DNA of 6,198 bases, taken from assembly GCA_964604565.1 (NCBI GenBank), contig CAZRZN010000254.1, positions 1-6,198 on the forward strand, read 5' to 3'. Positions 1-6,028 of this stretch are shown here, one piece after another. The stretch is from CAZRZN01 sp964604565 (lineage in GTDB: Bacteria > Pseudomonadota > Alphaproteobacteria > Rhodobacterales > Rhodobacteraceae). The translations under genes were made by a program, and so were the position numbers. Position 1 is the first letter of the stretch; each line of letters begins with the position of its first letter. A model generated the notes under the pieces. That model had not been told where the DNA came from and did no database searches. It saw only the letters and a program-made list of their open reading frames with translations.

Positions 1-881
1 CGGACTTCTACCCCTTCGGCACGCAGCGCGTCGAGCACATCCTGACCAAGCCCGTCGGCGACGTCGCGATGGATCAGGAGACATTCCGCAGCCCCACAGA
101 TGCCGGTGCGTCGCGTCTTGGCATTCAACACGACGCGACGGGCCATCTCGGCATCGGCGGAGGCGTCGAGATAGATGTGAACGATGCCTTCCAAATGCGC
201 GAAAACCGGCACGCGTGCCTCGCGCTGCACGAGGCCGACCAGCCCCTTGCCGCCACGCGGCACGATGACGTCGATGTGATCGGTCATCGTCAGCATGGCA
301 CTGACAGCCGCCCGGTCCCGGGTGGGAACCAGTTGGATCGCCGTCTCGGGCAGTCCGGCAGCACGCAACCCCGCGACGAGGCAGGCATGGATCGCGCCCG
401 AGGAATGAAAGCTCTCGGAGCCGCCGCGCAGGATCACCGCGTTGCCCGCCTTCAGACAAAGCGCACCGGCATCTGCCGTCACGTTGGGCCGGGATTCGTA
501 GATCACGCCGACCACACCGAGCGGTGTGCGAACGCGCTGGATGTGCAGGCCGCTGGGACGGTCCCATTCCGCCATGACGGCGCCCACAGGATCGTCCTGC
601 GCGGCGACCAAGCGCAAACTGTCGCACATGCCCTTGATGCGCCCTTCGTCCAGCAGGAGACGGTCCATCATGGCGGGGCTAAGACCTTTGTTGCGGCCGA
701 ACTCCAGATCGCGCGCGTTGGCCTCTATGATCCGGGCGCGGGACTCCCAGACCATGTCGGCGGCGATTTCAAGCGCCTCGCGCTTTTGCGCGGCGGGCGC
801 GAAGGCAAGGTCCGCGGCAGCGGCGCGCGCCTTGTCCCCGATGTCCTGCATCAGGGCGGAAATGTCGTCGAGATCCTTCAT
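1..881 (-). CDS. proA: Gamma-glutamyl phosphate reductase (glutamate-5-semialdehyde dehydrogenase), C-terminus beyond window
   Basis: This cytoplasmic enzyme catalyses the second step of proline synthesis, NADPH-dependent reduction of gamma-glutamyl phosphate to glutamate-5-semialdehyde. I translated the minus strand by hand: 293 residues are visible, beginning MKDLDDISALMQDIG, of about 420 usual for the family, and the frame stays open to the window edge. The aldehyde-dehydrogenase-fold signatures are present: VIYESRPNVTADA at residues 126-138, LKAGNAVILRGGSES at 143-157, and NAKTRRTGIC at 253-262, where Cys262 matches the catalytic cysteine. The ATG at 879-881 has an AGAGGG ribosome-binding site 8 nt upstream. 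It lies 73 bp after proB, with no terminator seen in the gap, so the two are probably cotranscribed. Nothing in the visible part looks broken. The identification is firm; only the C-terminus is unseen. Confidence 0.97.
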   Translation of the reverse strand, partial: MKDLDDISALMQDIGDKARAAAADLAFAPAAQKREALEIAADMVWESRARIIEANARDLEFGRNKGLSPAMMDRLLLDEGRIKGMCDSLRLVAAQDDPVGAVMAEWDRPSGLHIQRVRTPLGVVGVIYESRPNVTADAGALCLKAGNAVILRGGSESFHSSGAIHACLVAGLRAAGLPETAIQLVPTRDRAAVSAMLTMTDHIDVIVPRGGKGLVGLVQREARVPVFAHLEGIVHIYLDASADAEMARRVVLNAKTRRTGICGAAECLLIHRDVADGLGQDVLDALRAEGVEV

Positions 882-954
882 CGGAAAAGCCCTCTGGCCA
901 GCGGTGGGTTTGAGTATTTCTAGAGAGAAGAAGCGGTTGGGTCAAAGGCTTCGG

Positions 955-2061
955 TCAGACCGCCATGTCGTCGCGATGGATCAGAACCGCGCGGCCCGGA
1001 TAGCCCAGAATACCTTCGATGTCGGAACTGTGGTGCCCCGCAATGGCCCGGGCCTCCAAGGCGGTATAGCGGATCAAGCCCTGGCCCAGGGTCTGCCCCA
1101 TCAGGCTGCGGATGGTCACCGGATCCCCGCGGCCGAACTCCCCATCGACCCCGCGCAGACCGGCGGGCAGCAGGGACTTCCCGGCCCCGAGCGCCTGGGT
1201 GGCGCCCGCGTCGACATGCAGCGTGCCCTTGGGTTTCATCGCCGCAATCCAGCGTTTTCGCGCGGTATGCGGATCGAGATGCGGAGTGAACAGGGTTGCT
1301 GGCGCCCCTTCGCCGAGACGTCCGAGCGGATGCGGGTGGACACCATGCGTTATGATCATCGCGCAGCCGGAGGCGGTGGCGGTCTTGGCGGCCATGACCT
1401 TTGTCTTCATCCCGCCCTTGGACAAACCCGAACCCGCGTCGCCGGCCATGGCTTCGATCTCGGGGGTGATATTCGCCACCGTCTCGAGCCGCACCGCCGT
1501 CGGATCCGTGTTGGGATTGCCGGTGTAGAGCCCGTCGACGTCCGACAAGAGCACGAGCAGATCGGCACCCACCGTCACCGCGACCTGTGCGGCGAGGCGG
1601 TCGTTGTCACCGTAGCGGATCTCATCCGTGGCCACAGTGTCATTTTCGTTCACGATGGGAACCGCGCCAAAGCCGAGGAGCGTTTCAAGCGTGGCGCGCG
1701 AGTTCAGGTAGCGGCGGCGGTCGGCGCTGTCCTCCAGCGTGACCAGGACCTGTGCCGTGGTCAGCCCATGCGGAGCGAGCGCCTGTTGCCAGGCACGGGC
1801 CAGGTGGATTTGGCCGACGGCGGCAGCGGCCTGCGATTGTTCCAGCGGCAGGACCCCGGGAGGCAGACGCAGGATGCCGCGCCCCAACGCGATCGACCCC
1901 GAGGACACCAGAACCACATCCGCGCCGCGAGCTTTCAGCGTGGCAACGTCCTCTGCCATTGCGGTCAGCCAGTCCGCGCGCAGATCGCCGCTGACGCGGT
2001 CGACCAGCAAGGCCGAGCCGATCTTGACGACGACGCGGCGCGCGTCGCTTATGGCTGCCAT
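955..2061 (-). CDS. proB: Glutamate 5-kinase with C-terminal PUA domain
   Basis: This cytoplasmic kinase catalyses the first and usually feedback-controlled step of proline synthesis, ATP-dependent phosphorylation of glutamate to gamma-glutamyl phosphate, which is handed to ProA. The 368-residue length is normal for the two-domain form. The amino-acid kinase domain covers about residues 6-260: VVKIGSALL (11-19, Lys13), SSGS (53-56), the glutamate-site VNENDTV (137-143), GDNDRLAAQVA (151-161), LLSDVDGLYTGNP (171-183) and GLSKGGMKTK (212-221). A PUA domain follows at about 275-366, containing LGAGKSLLPAG (291-301). The ATG at 2059-2061 has a GAGG motif 4 nt upstream, inside the end of obgE. The gene overlaps obgE by 13 bp, which suggests translational coupling. 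By family knowledge, proline inhibits ProB; the sequence does not show how strongly. Confidence 0.97.
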   Translation of the reverse strand: MAAISDARRVVVKIGSALLVDRVSGDLRADWLTAMAEDVATLKARGADVVLVSSGSIALGRGILRLPPGVLPLEQSQAAAAVGQIHLARAWQQALAPHGLTTAQVLVTLEDSADRRRYLNSRATLETLLGFGAVPIVNENDTVATDEIRYGDNDRLAAQVAVTVGADLLVLLSDVDGLYTGNPNTDPTAVRLETVANITPEIEAMAGDAGSGLSKGGMKTKVMAAKTATASGCAMIITHGVHPHPLGRLGEGAPATLFTPHLDPHTARKRWIAAMKPKGTLHVDAGATQALGAGKSLLPAGLRGVDGEFGRGDPVTIRSLMGQTLGQGLIRYTALEARAIAGHHSSDIEGILGYPGRAVLIHRDDMAV

Positions 2062-3089
2062 GGCGCCTCGTCCTCATCGGGCACGCTGCGGGCCGCAGCA
2101 CGGCCCCGTTCGACATGCGGGCGCAGGTTGCGCAGCACCTCTGTCACACCCTCGCCGCTGGCGCCGGACATCAGCAGGACTTGCCCGGCGCCGGCGGCCT
2201 CCAGTTCCTCCTTGAGGAAAACACGTTCTTCGGCATCGAGCGCGTCGATCTTGTTCAGGACGGTGACGCGGGGTTTTTCGGACAGGCCCGCACCGTATTC
2301 CGCCAGTTCCTTGCAGATCGTGTGATAGTCCTCGATCAGACTGCCGGACGTGCCGTCGATCAGATGCAGGAGGACCGCGCTGCGTTCCACATGGCCGAGA
2401 AAGATGTCGCCAAGCCCGCGCCCCTCATGCGCGCCTTCGATCAGACCGGGGATATCGGCCACAACGAATTCGGTATTGTCGACGGAGACGACGCCAAGGT
2501 TGGGGTGCAATGTGGTAAAGGGATAATCCGCGATCTTTGGCCGGGCATTGGAGGTCGCGGCCAGGAATGTGGATTTTCCCGCATTGGGCAACCCCAGCAA
2601 ACCGACGTCGGCGATCAGCTTCAGGCGCAGCCACAGGGTCCGTTCAACCCCGTCCTGTCCGGGATTGGCACGCCGGGGCGCCTGATTGGTCGAGGTCTTG
2701 AACCGCACATTGCCCCACCCGCCATTGCCGCCTTTGGCCAGCAGGACGCGTTGCCCCAGTTCGGCAAGATCCGCGACCGGCGTTTCCTCATCCTCTTCGA
2801 GGATCTCGGTTCCGACCGGCACCCGCAGCACGATGTCATTGCCGTCCGCGCCGGTGCGGTTCTGACCACGGCCACCCTGCCCGTTCTGCGCAAACCAGTG
2901 CTGCTGATACCGGAAATCGATCAGCGTGTTCAGACCATCGACCGCCTCGGCCCAGACGCTGCCGCCGCCACCGCCGTCCCCGCCGTCGGGACCGCCGAAT
3001 TCGATGTATTTCTCCCGGCGGAAGCTGATGCAGCCATTGCCGCCCGAGCCGGAGCGGATGTAGACCTTGCAGAGATCGAGGAATTTCAT
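2049..3089 (-). CDS. obgE: Obg-family GTPase, 50S ribosome assembly factor
   Basis: Obg/CgtA is an essential GTPase that binds the 50S subunit during late assembly and links ribosome maturation to (p)ppGpp, replication and cell cycle. The protein has 346 residues. The glycine-rich Obg fold covers about 1-158 (RSGSGGNG at 12-19, GGPDGGDGGGGGSV at 32-45). The G domain follows: G1 GLPNAGKS 166-173, G2 FTTLH 191-195, G3 DIPG 212-215, G4 NKID 279-282, G5 SGAS 308-311. A short acidic tail (PDEDE) ends the protein; the OCT domain of Gram-positive Obg proteins is absent, as is usual in proteobacteria. I chose the ATG at 3087-3089 because MKFLD is the family N-terminus. An upstream in-frame TTG (3146) would add 19 unrelated residues and sits inside the predicted promoter. 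The ribosome-binding site is weak (GAAAG). It heads obgE-proB-proA. Confidence 0.97.
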   Translation of the reverse strand: MKFLDLCKVYIRSGSGGNGCISFRREKYIEFGGPDGGDGGGGGSVWAEAVDGLNTLIDFRYQQHWFAQNGQGGRGQNRTGADGNDIVLRVPVGTEILEEDEETPVADLAELGQRVLLAKGGNGGWGNVRFKTSTNQAPRRANPGQDGVERTLWLRLKLIADVGLLGLPNAGKSTFLAATSNARPKIADYPFTTLHPNLGVVSVDNTEFVVADIPGLIEGAHEGRGLGDIFLGHVERSAVLLHLIDGTSGSLIEDYHTICKELAEYGAGLSEKPRVTVLNKIDALDAEERVFLKEELEAAGAGQVLLMSGASGEGVTEVLRNLRPHVERGRAAARSVPDEDEAPWQP

Positions 3090-3118
3090 GGGCTGGCTTT
3101 CGAAGGCGGTTGGCGGCG

Positions 3119-3146
3119 GTTTAACGGGGAACGTCCCGGCGCTCAA
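3119..3146 (-). promoter_or_regulatory. Probable promoter of obgE-proB-proA
   Basis: On the minus strand, TTGAGC (3146-3141) and GTTAAACC (starting at 3125) are 15 bp apart. They resemble the alphaproteobacterial housekeeping pattern TTGACGS-N10-14-GCTANAWC: measured with the 7-base -35 box, the gap is 14. Transcription would start near 3112, leaving a leader of about 23 nt before the obgE ATG. That placement also argues against the upstream TTG start. This is a visual match to a consensus, not a scored prediction. Confidence 0.45.
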
Positions 3147-3152
3147 GCGCCG
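3137..3152. repeat. 16-bp dyad covering the obgE -35 region
   Basis: The sequence CGGCGCT-CA-AGCGCCG has perfect 7-bp arms around a 2-base centre. It covers the TTGAGC proposed as the -35 box of obgE. The loop is too short for a good RNA hairpin, so a DNA-level operator is more plausible than a terminator. In GC-rich DNA such dyads also arise by chance, and no regulator is identified. Confidence 0.3.
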
Positions 3153-3240
3153 CGATCATGGGAACCCGCCAACGATGGGGACGATGCGCGGGCGGTTCGG
3201 GGCACCGGGGCGACCGACCTTGGCAGAATGTCTCCGTTTT

Positions 3241-3279
3241 GGATCCTGTTACTCCTGCATGGGCCGGGACGCAGGATCC
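3241..3279. repeat. Palindromic element between the acetyltransferase gene and obgE
   Basis: GGATCCTG (3241-3248) and CAGGATCC (3272-3279) form a perfect 8-bp inverted repeat around 23 bases. A competing stem shares the right arm: TCCTGC (3253-3258) with GCAGGA (3271-3276), loop 12. It starts 12 bases past the acetyltransferase stop codon. In the direction of that gene it is followed by AAAACGG, not a T run, so it is not a canonical intrinsic terminator. It may be a REP-like intergenic repeat, a factor-dependent terminator or an mRNA-end stabiliser. Only one copy is seen in this window. Confidence 0.5.
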
Positions 3280-3290
3280 GGATTTGCCCG

Positions 3291-3830
3291 TCAGGTCAGT
3301 TTGCGAATATAGGTCCAGGTCTGGATCTTTGCAGCACGGGCGACGGAATAGACCTCGGCATCGCCAATATACTCGAAACCGCAGTTCACCAGAACGCGCG
3401 CCGATGCCGGGTTGTCCTGAAAGACAGACGCGAACATCGTGGCGTTGCCCATCGGGTTTGCCTCGACCAATGCGCGGACCGCGTCGGAGGCGAGACCGGT
3501 GTTCCAGAACGCCGGTGCGATCCAGTAGCCCACTTCCGACTGATTGCGATCCATCCGCTGGAGCGAGATCAACCCCATCAATTCGGATCCGTCCACCTTT
3601 GTCCCGTCGATCGCCCAGACATCTTCGTCCCTGTCGGGCGCCGTCACGCGCGTGATAAAGGCCTCCGCAGCACCGGGCGGAAGCGGATGCGGGATAGAGG
3701 TGGTCATGCGCGCCACCCGTTCATCCGAAGTGTAGTATTCCATCAGCCCCACGTCAGAGCGGCGCACCGGGCGCAAATCGAACCGATCCCTGCTGACGAC
3801 CGGTTGCGTTGAAGGTGAATCAAGACCCAT
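3291..3830 (-). CDS. GNAT-family N-acetyltransferase, RimJ/RimL-like (Acetyltransf_3 type)
   Basis: This 179-residue protein looks like a GNAT enzyme that transfers acetyl from acetyl-CoA to an amine; the acceptor cannot be read from the sequence. After FDLRPVRRSDV (17-27), the usual RimJ/RimL-like opening, come VGYWIAPAFWNTGLASDAVRA (100-120), which holds the motif-A strand and acetyl-CoA loop (WNTGLAS in place of the more typical W-G-x-G-x-A), and NPASARVLVNCGFEYIGD (140-157), the motif-B helix and GF turn. The ATG at 3828-3830 was chosen over upstream in-frame ATGs at 3851 and 3905 because AGGAG lies 7 nt before it and the longer versions add no recognisable sequence. It sits between the rpmA terminator and obgE. 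A ribosomal-protein substrate is possible from context, but small-molecule GNATs share this fold. Family certain, function unknown. Confidence 0.88.
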   Translation of the reverse strand: MGLDSPSTQPVVSRDRFDLRPVRRSDVGLMEYYTSDERVARMTTSIPHPLPPGAAEAFITRVTAPDRDEDVWAIDGTKVDGSELMGLISLQRMDRNQSEVGYWIAPAFWNTGLASDAVRALVEANPMGNATMFASVFQDNPASARVLVNCGFEYIGDAEVYSVARAAKIQTWTYIRKLT

Positions 3831-3837
3831 CTGCACT

Positions 3838-3842
3838 CTCCT
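3838..3842 (-). promoter_or_regulatory. Ribosome-binding site fixing the acetyltransferase start
   Basis: AGGAG on the minus strand lies 7 nt before the ATG at 3828-3830, which is ideal spacing. At the alternative ATG (3849-3851) a GGAGG directly abuts the start codon with no spacer, so that start is unlikely to be used. The rest of the spacer 3843-3929 shows no convincing promoter. Confidence 0.7.
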
Positions 3843-3929
3843 CTCGTGCATCCTCCGGACAATTCCAGAGCCGGCGCCCCCGTGACTGGCACCTCTTTTT
3901 GTCATTGTCGGGGCCGACCGGGGACCGTG

Positions 3930-3967
3930 AAACGAAAATGGGGACCGGCGGTGCTGCCGATCCCCAT
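3930..3967 (-). terminator. Intrinsic terminator of rplU-rpmA
   Basis: Read on the minus strand, ATGGGGA (3967-3961) pairs with TCCCCAT (3944-3938). Inside it, after one mismatch, CGGC (3959-3956) pairs with GCCG (3949-3946), closing a 6-base loop. The stem is followed at once by TTTTCGTTTC-like sequence (about 3938-3929). It lies 27 bp past the rpmA stop codon. A stable GC stem with a T-rich tail in the right orientation fits a rho-independent terminator. Confidence 0.82.
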
Positions 3968-3993
3968 GTCCGTCTCATGACAGTGTTTCGGCG

Positions 3994-4263
3994 TTACTCC
4001 GCGGCCTCTGCCGCCGGCAGGACCGAAATGAAGGTGCGTCCCTTCAGTCCCTTGTGGAACTGCACGGCGCCCTCTTCGGTGGCAAAGATCGTGTGGTCGC
4101 GGCCCATGCCAACGCCCGCACCCGGCCAGAATTTCGTCCCGCGCTGACGCACGATGATGTTTCCCGGGATCGCAGCCTGACCACCGTAAAGTTTGACGCC
4201 GAGCCGACGGCCAGCGGAGTCGCGACCGTTGCGGGAGGAACCGCCTGCTTTTTTATGTGCCAT
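3994..4263 (-). CDS. rpmA: 50S ribosomal protein L27 (bL27)
   Basis: L27 is a 50S protein whose N-terminal arm reaches the peptidyl-transferase centre and helps place tRNA ends. The 89-residue protein starts MAHKKAGGSSRNGRDS, the family signature, without the cleaved N-terminal extension found in Firmicutes. It continues with RRLGVKLYGG (19-28), IIVRQRGTKFWPG (36-48) and VGMGRDHTIFA (51-61). A short Ala/Glu tail (PAAEAAE) ends it. AAGGAG lies 8 nt upstream of the ATG at 4261-4263. It follows rplU after 23 bp, and the pair is closed by the terminator at about 3930-3967. Length and motifs are normal and I see no defect. Confidence 0.98.
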   Translation of the reverse strand: MAHKKAGGSSRNGRDSAGRRLGVKLYGGQAAIPGNIIVRQRGTKFWPGAGVGMGRDHTIFATEEGAVQFHKGLKGRTFISVLPAAEAAE

Positions 4264-4286
4264 TCGTCTCTCTCCTTACGTCTGTA

Positions 4287-4865
4287 TCAAACCAGCGACT
4301 TGGCTTGCTCAACCCACTCGGGCTTGACCTTGGTCGCTTCGAATGTTTCCGGATCCACTGCCGCCAATTGGGCGAAGGTTGTAATGCCGGCTTCCGCCAA
4401 TTTTGTGGCGGCCGCGGGACCGACACCGGTGATCTGGGTCATGTCGTCACCTGCGGCGGGCGCCTCTGCCTTTGCGGCGGGTGCCGGGGCAGCGGCAGTC
4501 TTCGGGGCGGAGCCTGCGCCGATCGCCGCCTTCACACCCGTGGCGTCCGCGCCTTCGGACAGGATATCCGTCACGCGGACCAAGGTCAGCTTCTGGCGGT
4601 GCCCCTTGGTGCGCTGCGAGCTGTGCTTGCGGCGGCGCTTCACGAAGTGGATGACCTTGTCACCCTTGATCTGATCGACCACTTCGGCCTGCACGGCCGC
4701 ACCAGCAACAACCGGCGCACCGATGACGGTGGTATCACCACCCAGCATCAGCACCTCGTTGAACTGCACGGTTTCGCCCGCATCGGCGGCCAGTTTTTCC
4801 ACCCGGAGCGTATCGCCCGACTGGACCTTGTATTGCTTGCCACCGGTCTTCATTACCGCGAACAT
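4287..4865 (-). CDS. rplU: 50S ribosomal protein L21 (bL21) with C-terminal helix-hairpin-helix extension
   Basis: L21 binds 23S rRNA in the large subunit. The normal protein is about 103 residues; here it has 192. Residues 1-102 form the L21 domain: MFAVMKTGGKQYKV at 1-14, and the basic signature VKRRRKHSSQRTKGHRQ at 75-91. Then come an Ala/Pro/Lys-rich linker (about 113-138) and a helix-hairpin-helix-like module at about 142-171 (MTQITGVGPAAATKLAEAG, TTFAQLAAV), followed by a short acidic/basic end. The frame is continuous and no stop or frameshift marks the junction, so this is a true fusion. AAGGA lies 8 nt before the ATG at 4863-4865. Similar long L21 proteins are, to my knowledge, found in Rhodobacteraceae and other alphaproteobacteria; what the extension does is not known to me. 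rpmA follows after 23 bp. Confidence 0.96.
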   Translation of the reverse strand: MFAVMKTGGKQYKVQSGDTLRVEKLAADAGETVQFNEVLMLGGDTTVIGAPVVAGAAVQAEVVDQIKGDKVIHFVKRRRKHSSQRTKGHRQKLTLVRVTDILSEGADATGVKAAIGAGSAPKTAAAPAPAAKAEAPAAGDDMTQITGVGPAAATKLAEAGITTFAQLAAVDPETFEATKVKPEWVEQAKSLV

Positions 4866-5009
4866 GCGCGTCTTCCTTTTTTCTGCCGCGTTCTTCGGCC
4901 CCTTGCGGAGTTTGAGGGGCGCAGAGCCCCGCCTCGAACTGCGCGCTCCGCGTCGGAGCGTTCATTCAATACATAAAAGCGGAACGCGCCGATGCGCCAT
5001 CCCGTCTCT
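4866..5009 (-). promoter_or_regulatory. Structured 5' leader of rplU-rpmA mRNA (candidate cis-regulatory RNA)
   Basis: From the predicted transcription start near 5009 to the rplU ATG there are about 144 nt, long for such a transcript. On the minus strand, a hairpin CGCTCC-GACGC-GGAGCG (4960-4944) is followed by GGGGC-TCTGC-GCCCC (4930-4916). The right arm of the latter can instead pair further downstream: GCCCCT (4920-4915) with AGGGGC (4903-4898). The two pairings exclude each other, and the second ends about 20 nt before the ribosome-binding site. That layout would suit autogenous control by a ribosomal protein, but no known L21 leader motif was matched and no T run follows the stems. Confidence 0.4.
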
Positions 5010-5015
5010 GCGCGG

Positions 5016-5045
5016 CTTATGCTCAGCAGGCCAATCGAATGTCAA
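5016..5045 (-). promoter_or_regulatory. Sigma-70-type promoter of rplU-rpmA
   Basis: On the minus strand, a perfect TTGACA (5045-5040) and CATAAG (5021-5016) are 18 bp apart; the -10 box matches four of six TATAAT positions. It is the only consensus-quality -35 box in this gap and lies 44 bp after the stop codon of the upstream gene. A strong promoter is expected for ribosomal-protein genes. The start point near 5009 is inferred from spacing. Confidence 0.7.
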
Positions 5046-5088
5046 GGCCCTGATGCATCGATTGCGCCCCGTTGCATAGCCCGCGCAC

Positions 5089-5943
5089 TTACAGATCCTG
5101 CTGCCGCAACTGCTGTGCCGCCGCCAGGCCGATGGCATAGGACAGCTCGTCGTACATCGCGTTGAACCCTGAAAACAGCGCGCGATTGAGCGCCTTGCCC
5201 TGCGCGGTCTCGGAAAGCGCAATGTAGGCTTCCAGCTCTTCCTCGTCGAGCGGTTCATAAGCCAACAGGAGAAAGGCATAAAGCCATTCGCGCGTGTCGT
5301 CTCGCGTCTCCTCTTCCCGGGACCAGACGTCGGACAGGATGTCGGATTCGCTCATCCGCAGCCCCCCGCCGTCGACCAGCCCTGTATAAAAGCGGTAAGA
5401 GGCGTTGAGTGCCCCGGTCACATTCGCCTCCAGCAGGTCATTGGCCTCGATAAAGCGGGTGATCTGGTCGAGGCGCGGATCGTCCTCGGCCTGCCGTGTC
5501 CGGAATGTTTCGCGCGCGGCTTCCTCGATCCTGTCGTCGATCATCGCCCGCCGGGCAGACAATTCCAGATCGATGATACGGCTGCCGAGCTCGGACGAAA
5601 AGAATGCGATCAATGGCTCCGGATCGTCTGTCTCCATCGCGTCGGCGAAACCCTGGCGCACCACGGCGCGCATTTTTTCGGTGTCATAGATTTCCGTCAG
5701 AAGGTCTTGCCAGCGGGGGCTGTTTCCCCCGGGGAGCATGTCTTCAGCCAGCTCCTCACCATAGGCAACGCCTTCGGTTTGCATGATCTCAAGCATTTCT
5801 TCGAGCTTCAGCGCCTCCATCAGGTCGTCGACGGGTTGCGCCCGAACCGGTATCGCAAGCAGGAGGCAGGTCAGGACGACCATCACTCCGGCCAGAAGTC
5901 GACGGGCTGCCGTCGCCTTGGGAAGCAGGGAAATGTCGGTCAT
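5089..5943 (-). CDS. Secreted protein, DUF2059-like
   Basis: This 284-residue protein has a clear Sec signal peptide: a positive start (KATAARR at 9-15), a hydrophobic core LLAGVMVVLTCLLLAIP (16-32) and a likely cleavage VRA|QP after residue 35. The Cys in the core is not in a lipobox, so it should be a soluble periplasmic protein. The mature part is acidic and mainly helical. Residues about 88-145 (TEKMRAVVRQGFADAM, PLIAFFSSELGSRIIDLE) fit DUF2059, with the family's F-Y/F-x-S/T-x-x-G pattern; residues about 225-272 (LDEEELEAYIALSETAQGKA) look like a second, diverged copy. The ATG at 5941-5943 follows AGAGG by 5 nt; an upstream start at 6006 would bury the signal peptide. The function of DUF2059 proteins is not established. 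It lies upstream of rplU, with its own orientation-matched unit and no clear terminator. Confidence 0.8.
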   Translation of the reverse strand: MTDISLLPKATAARRLLAGVMVVLTCLLLAIPVRAQPVDDLMEALKLEEMLEIMQTEGVAYGEELAEDMLPGGNSPRWQDLLTEIYDTEKMRAVVRQGFADAMETDDPEPLIAFFSSELGSRIIDLELSARRAMIDDRIEEAARETFRTRQAEDDPRLDQITRFIEANDLLEANVTGALNASYRFYTGLVDGGGLRMSESDILSDVWSREEETRDDTREWLYAFLLLAYEPLDEEELEAYIALSETAQGKALNRALFSGFNAMYDELSYAIGLAAAQQLRQQDL

Positions 5944-6028
5944 GAGGTCCTCTCGCTGGTCTGCCCTGATAGAGAGGTAGGCCAAAGGCTGCGCACCAAC
6001 AACCATCAGCCATTCATATGCGCGGCTT

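Noticed and set aside
585..605. CAGGA-TCG-TCCTG symmetry, similar to the palindrome near 3241
   Set aside because: It is inside proA codons for conserved residues (QDDP), and the likeness is limited to five bases per arm, so it is probably coincidence.
69..923. A 284-codon plus-strand frame over proA
   Set aside because: The minus strand encodes ProA with its catalytic Cys and NADPH-site motifs in the same bases. The plus-strand product shows no domain.
526..2325. A 599-codon open frame on the plus strand
   Set aside because: It runs antisense across proA, proB and obgE, which have unmistakable family motifs. Long antisense frames are expected in GC-rich coding DNA, and its product is Arg/Ser/Ala-rich with no recognisable domain.
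3087..3146. Upstream TTG start for obgE adding 19 residues
   Set aside because: The extra residues match no Obg N-terminus, and the TTG falls in the probable promoter. The ATG at 3087-3089 gives the canonical MKFLD start.
2115..3812. A 565-codon open frame on the plus strand
   Set aside because: It is antisense to obgE and the acetyltransferase gene and crosses the intergenic spacer. It has no motif or convincing start signal and is best read as a codon-bias shadow.
5053..5077. ATGCA/TGCAT inverted repeat as a terminator of the DUF2059-like gene
   Set aside because: The arms are only 5 bp, AT-rich, with a 15-base loop and no T run after them in the direction of transcription.
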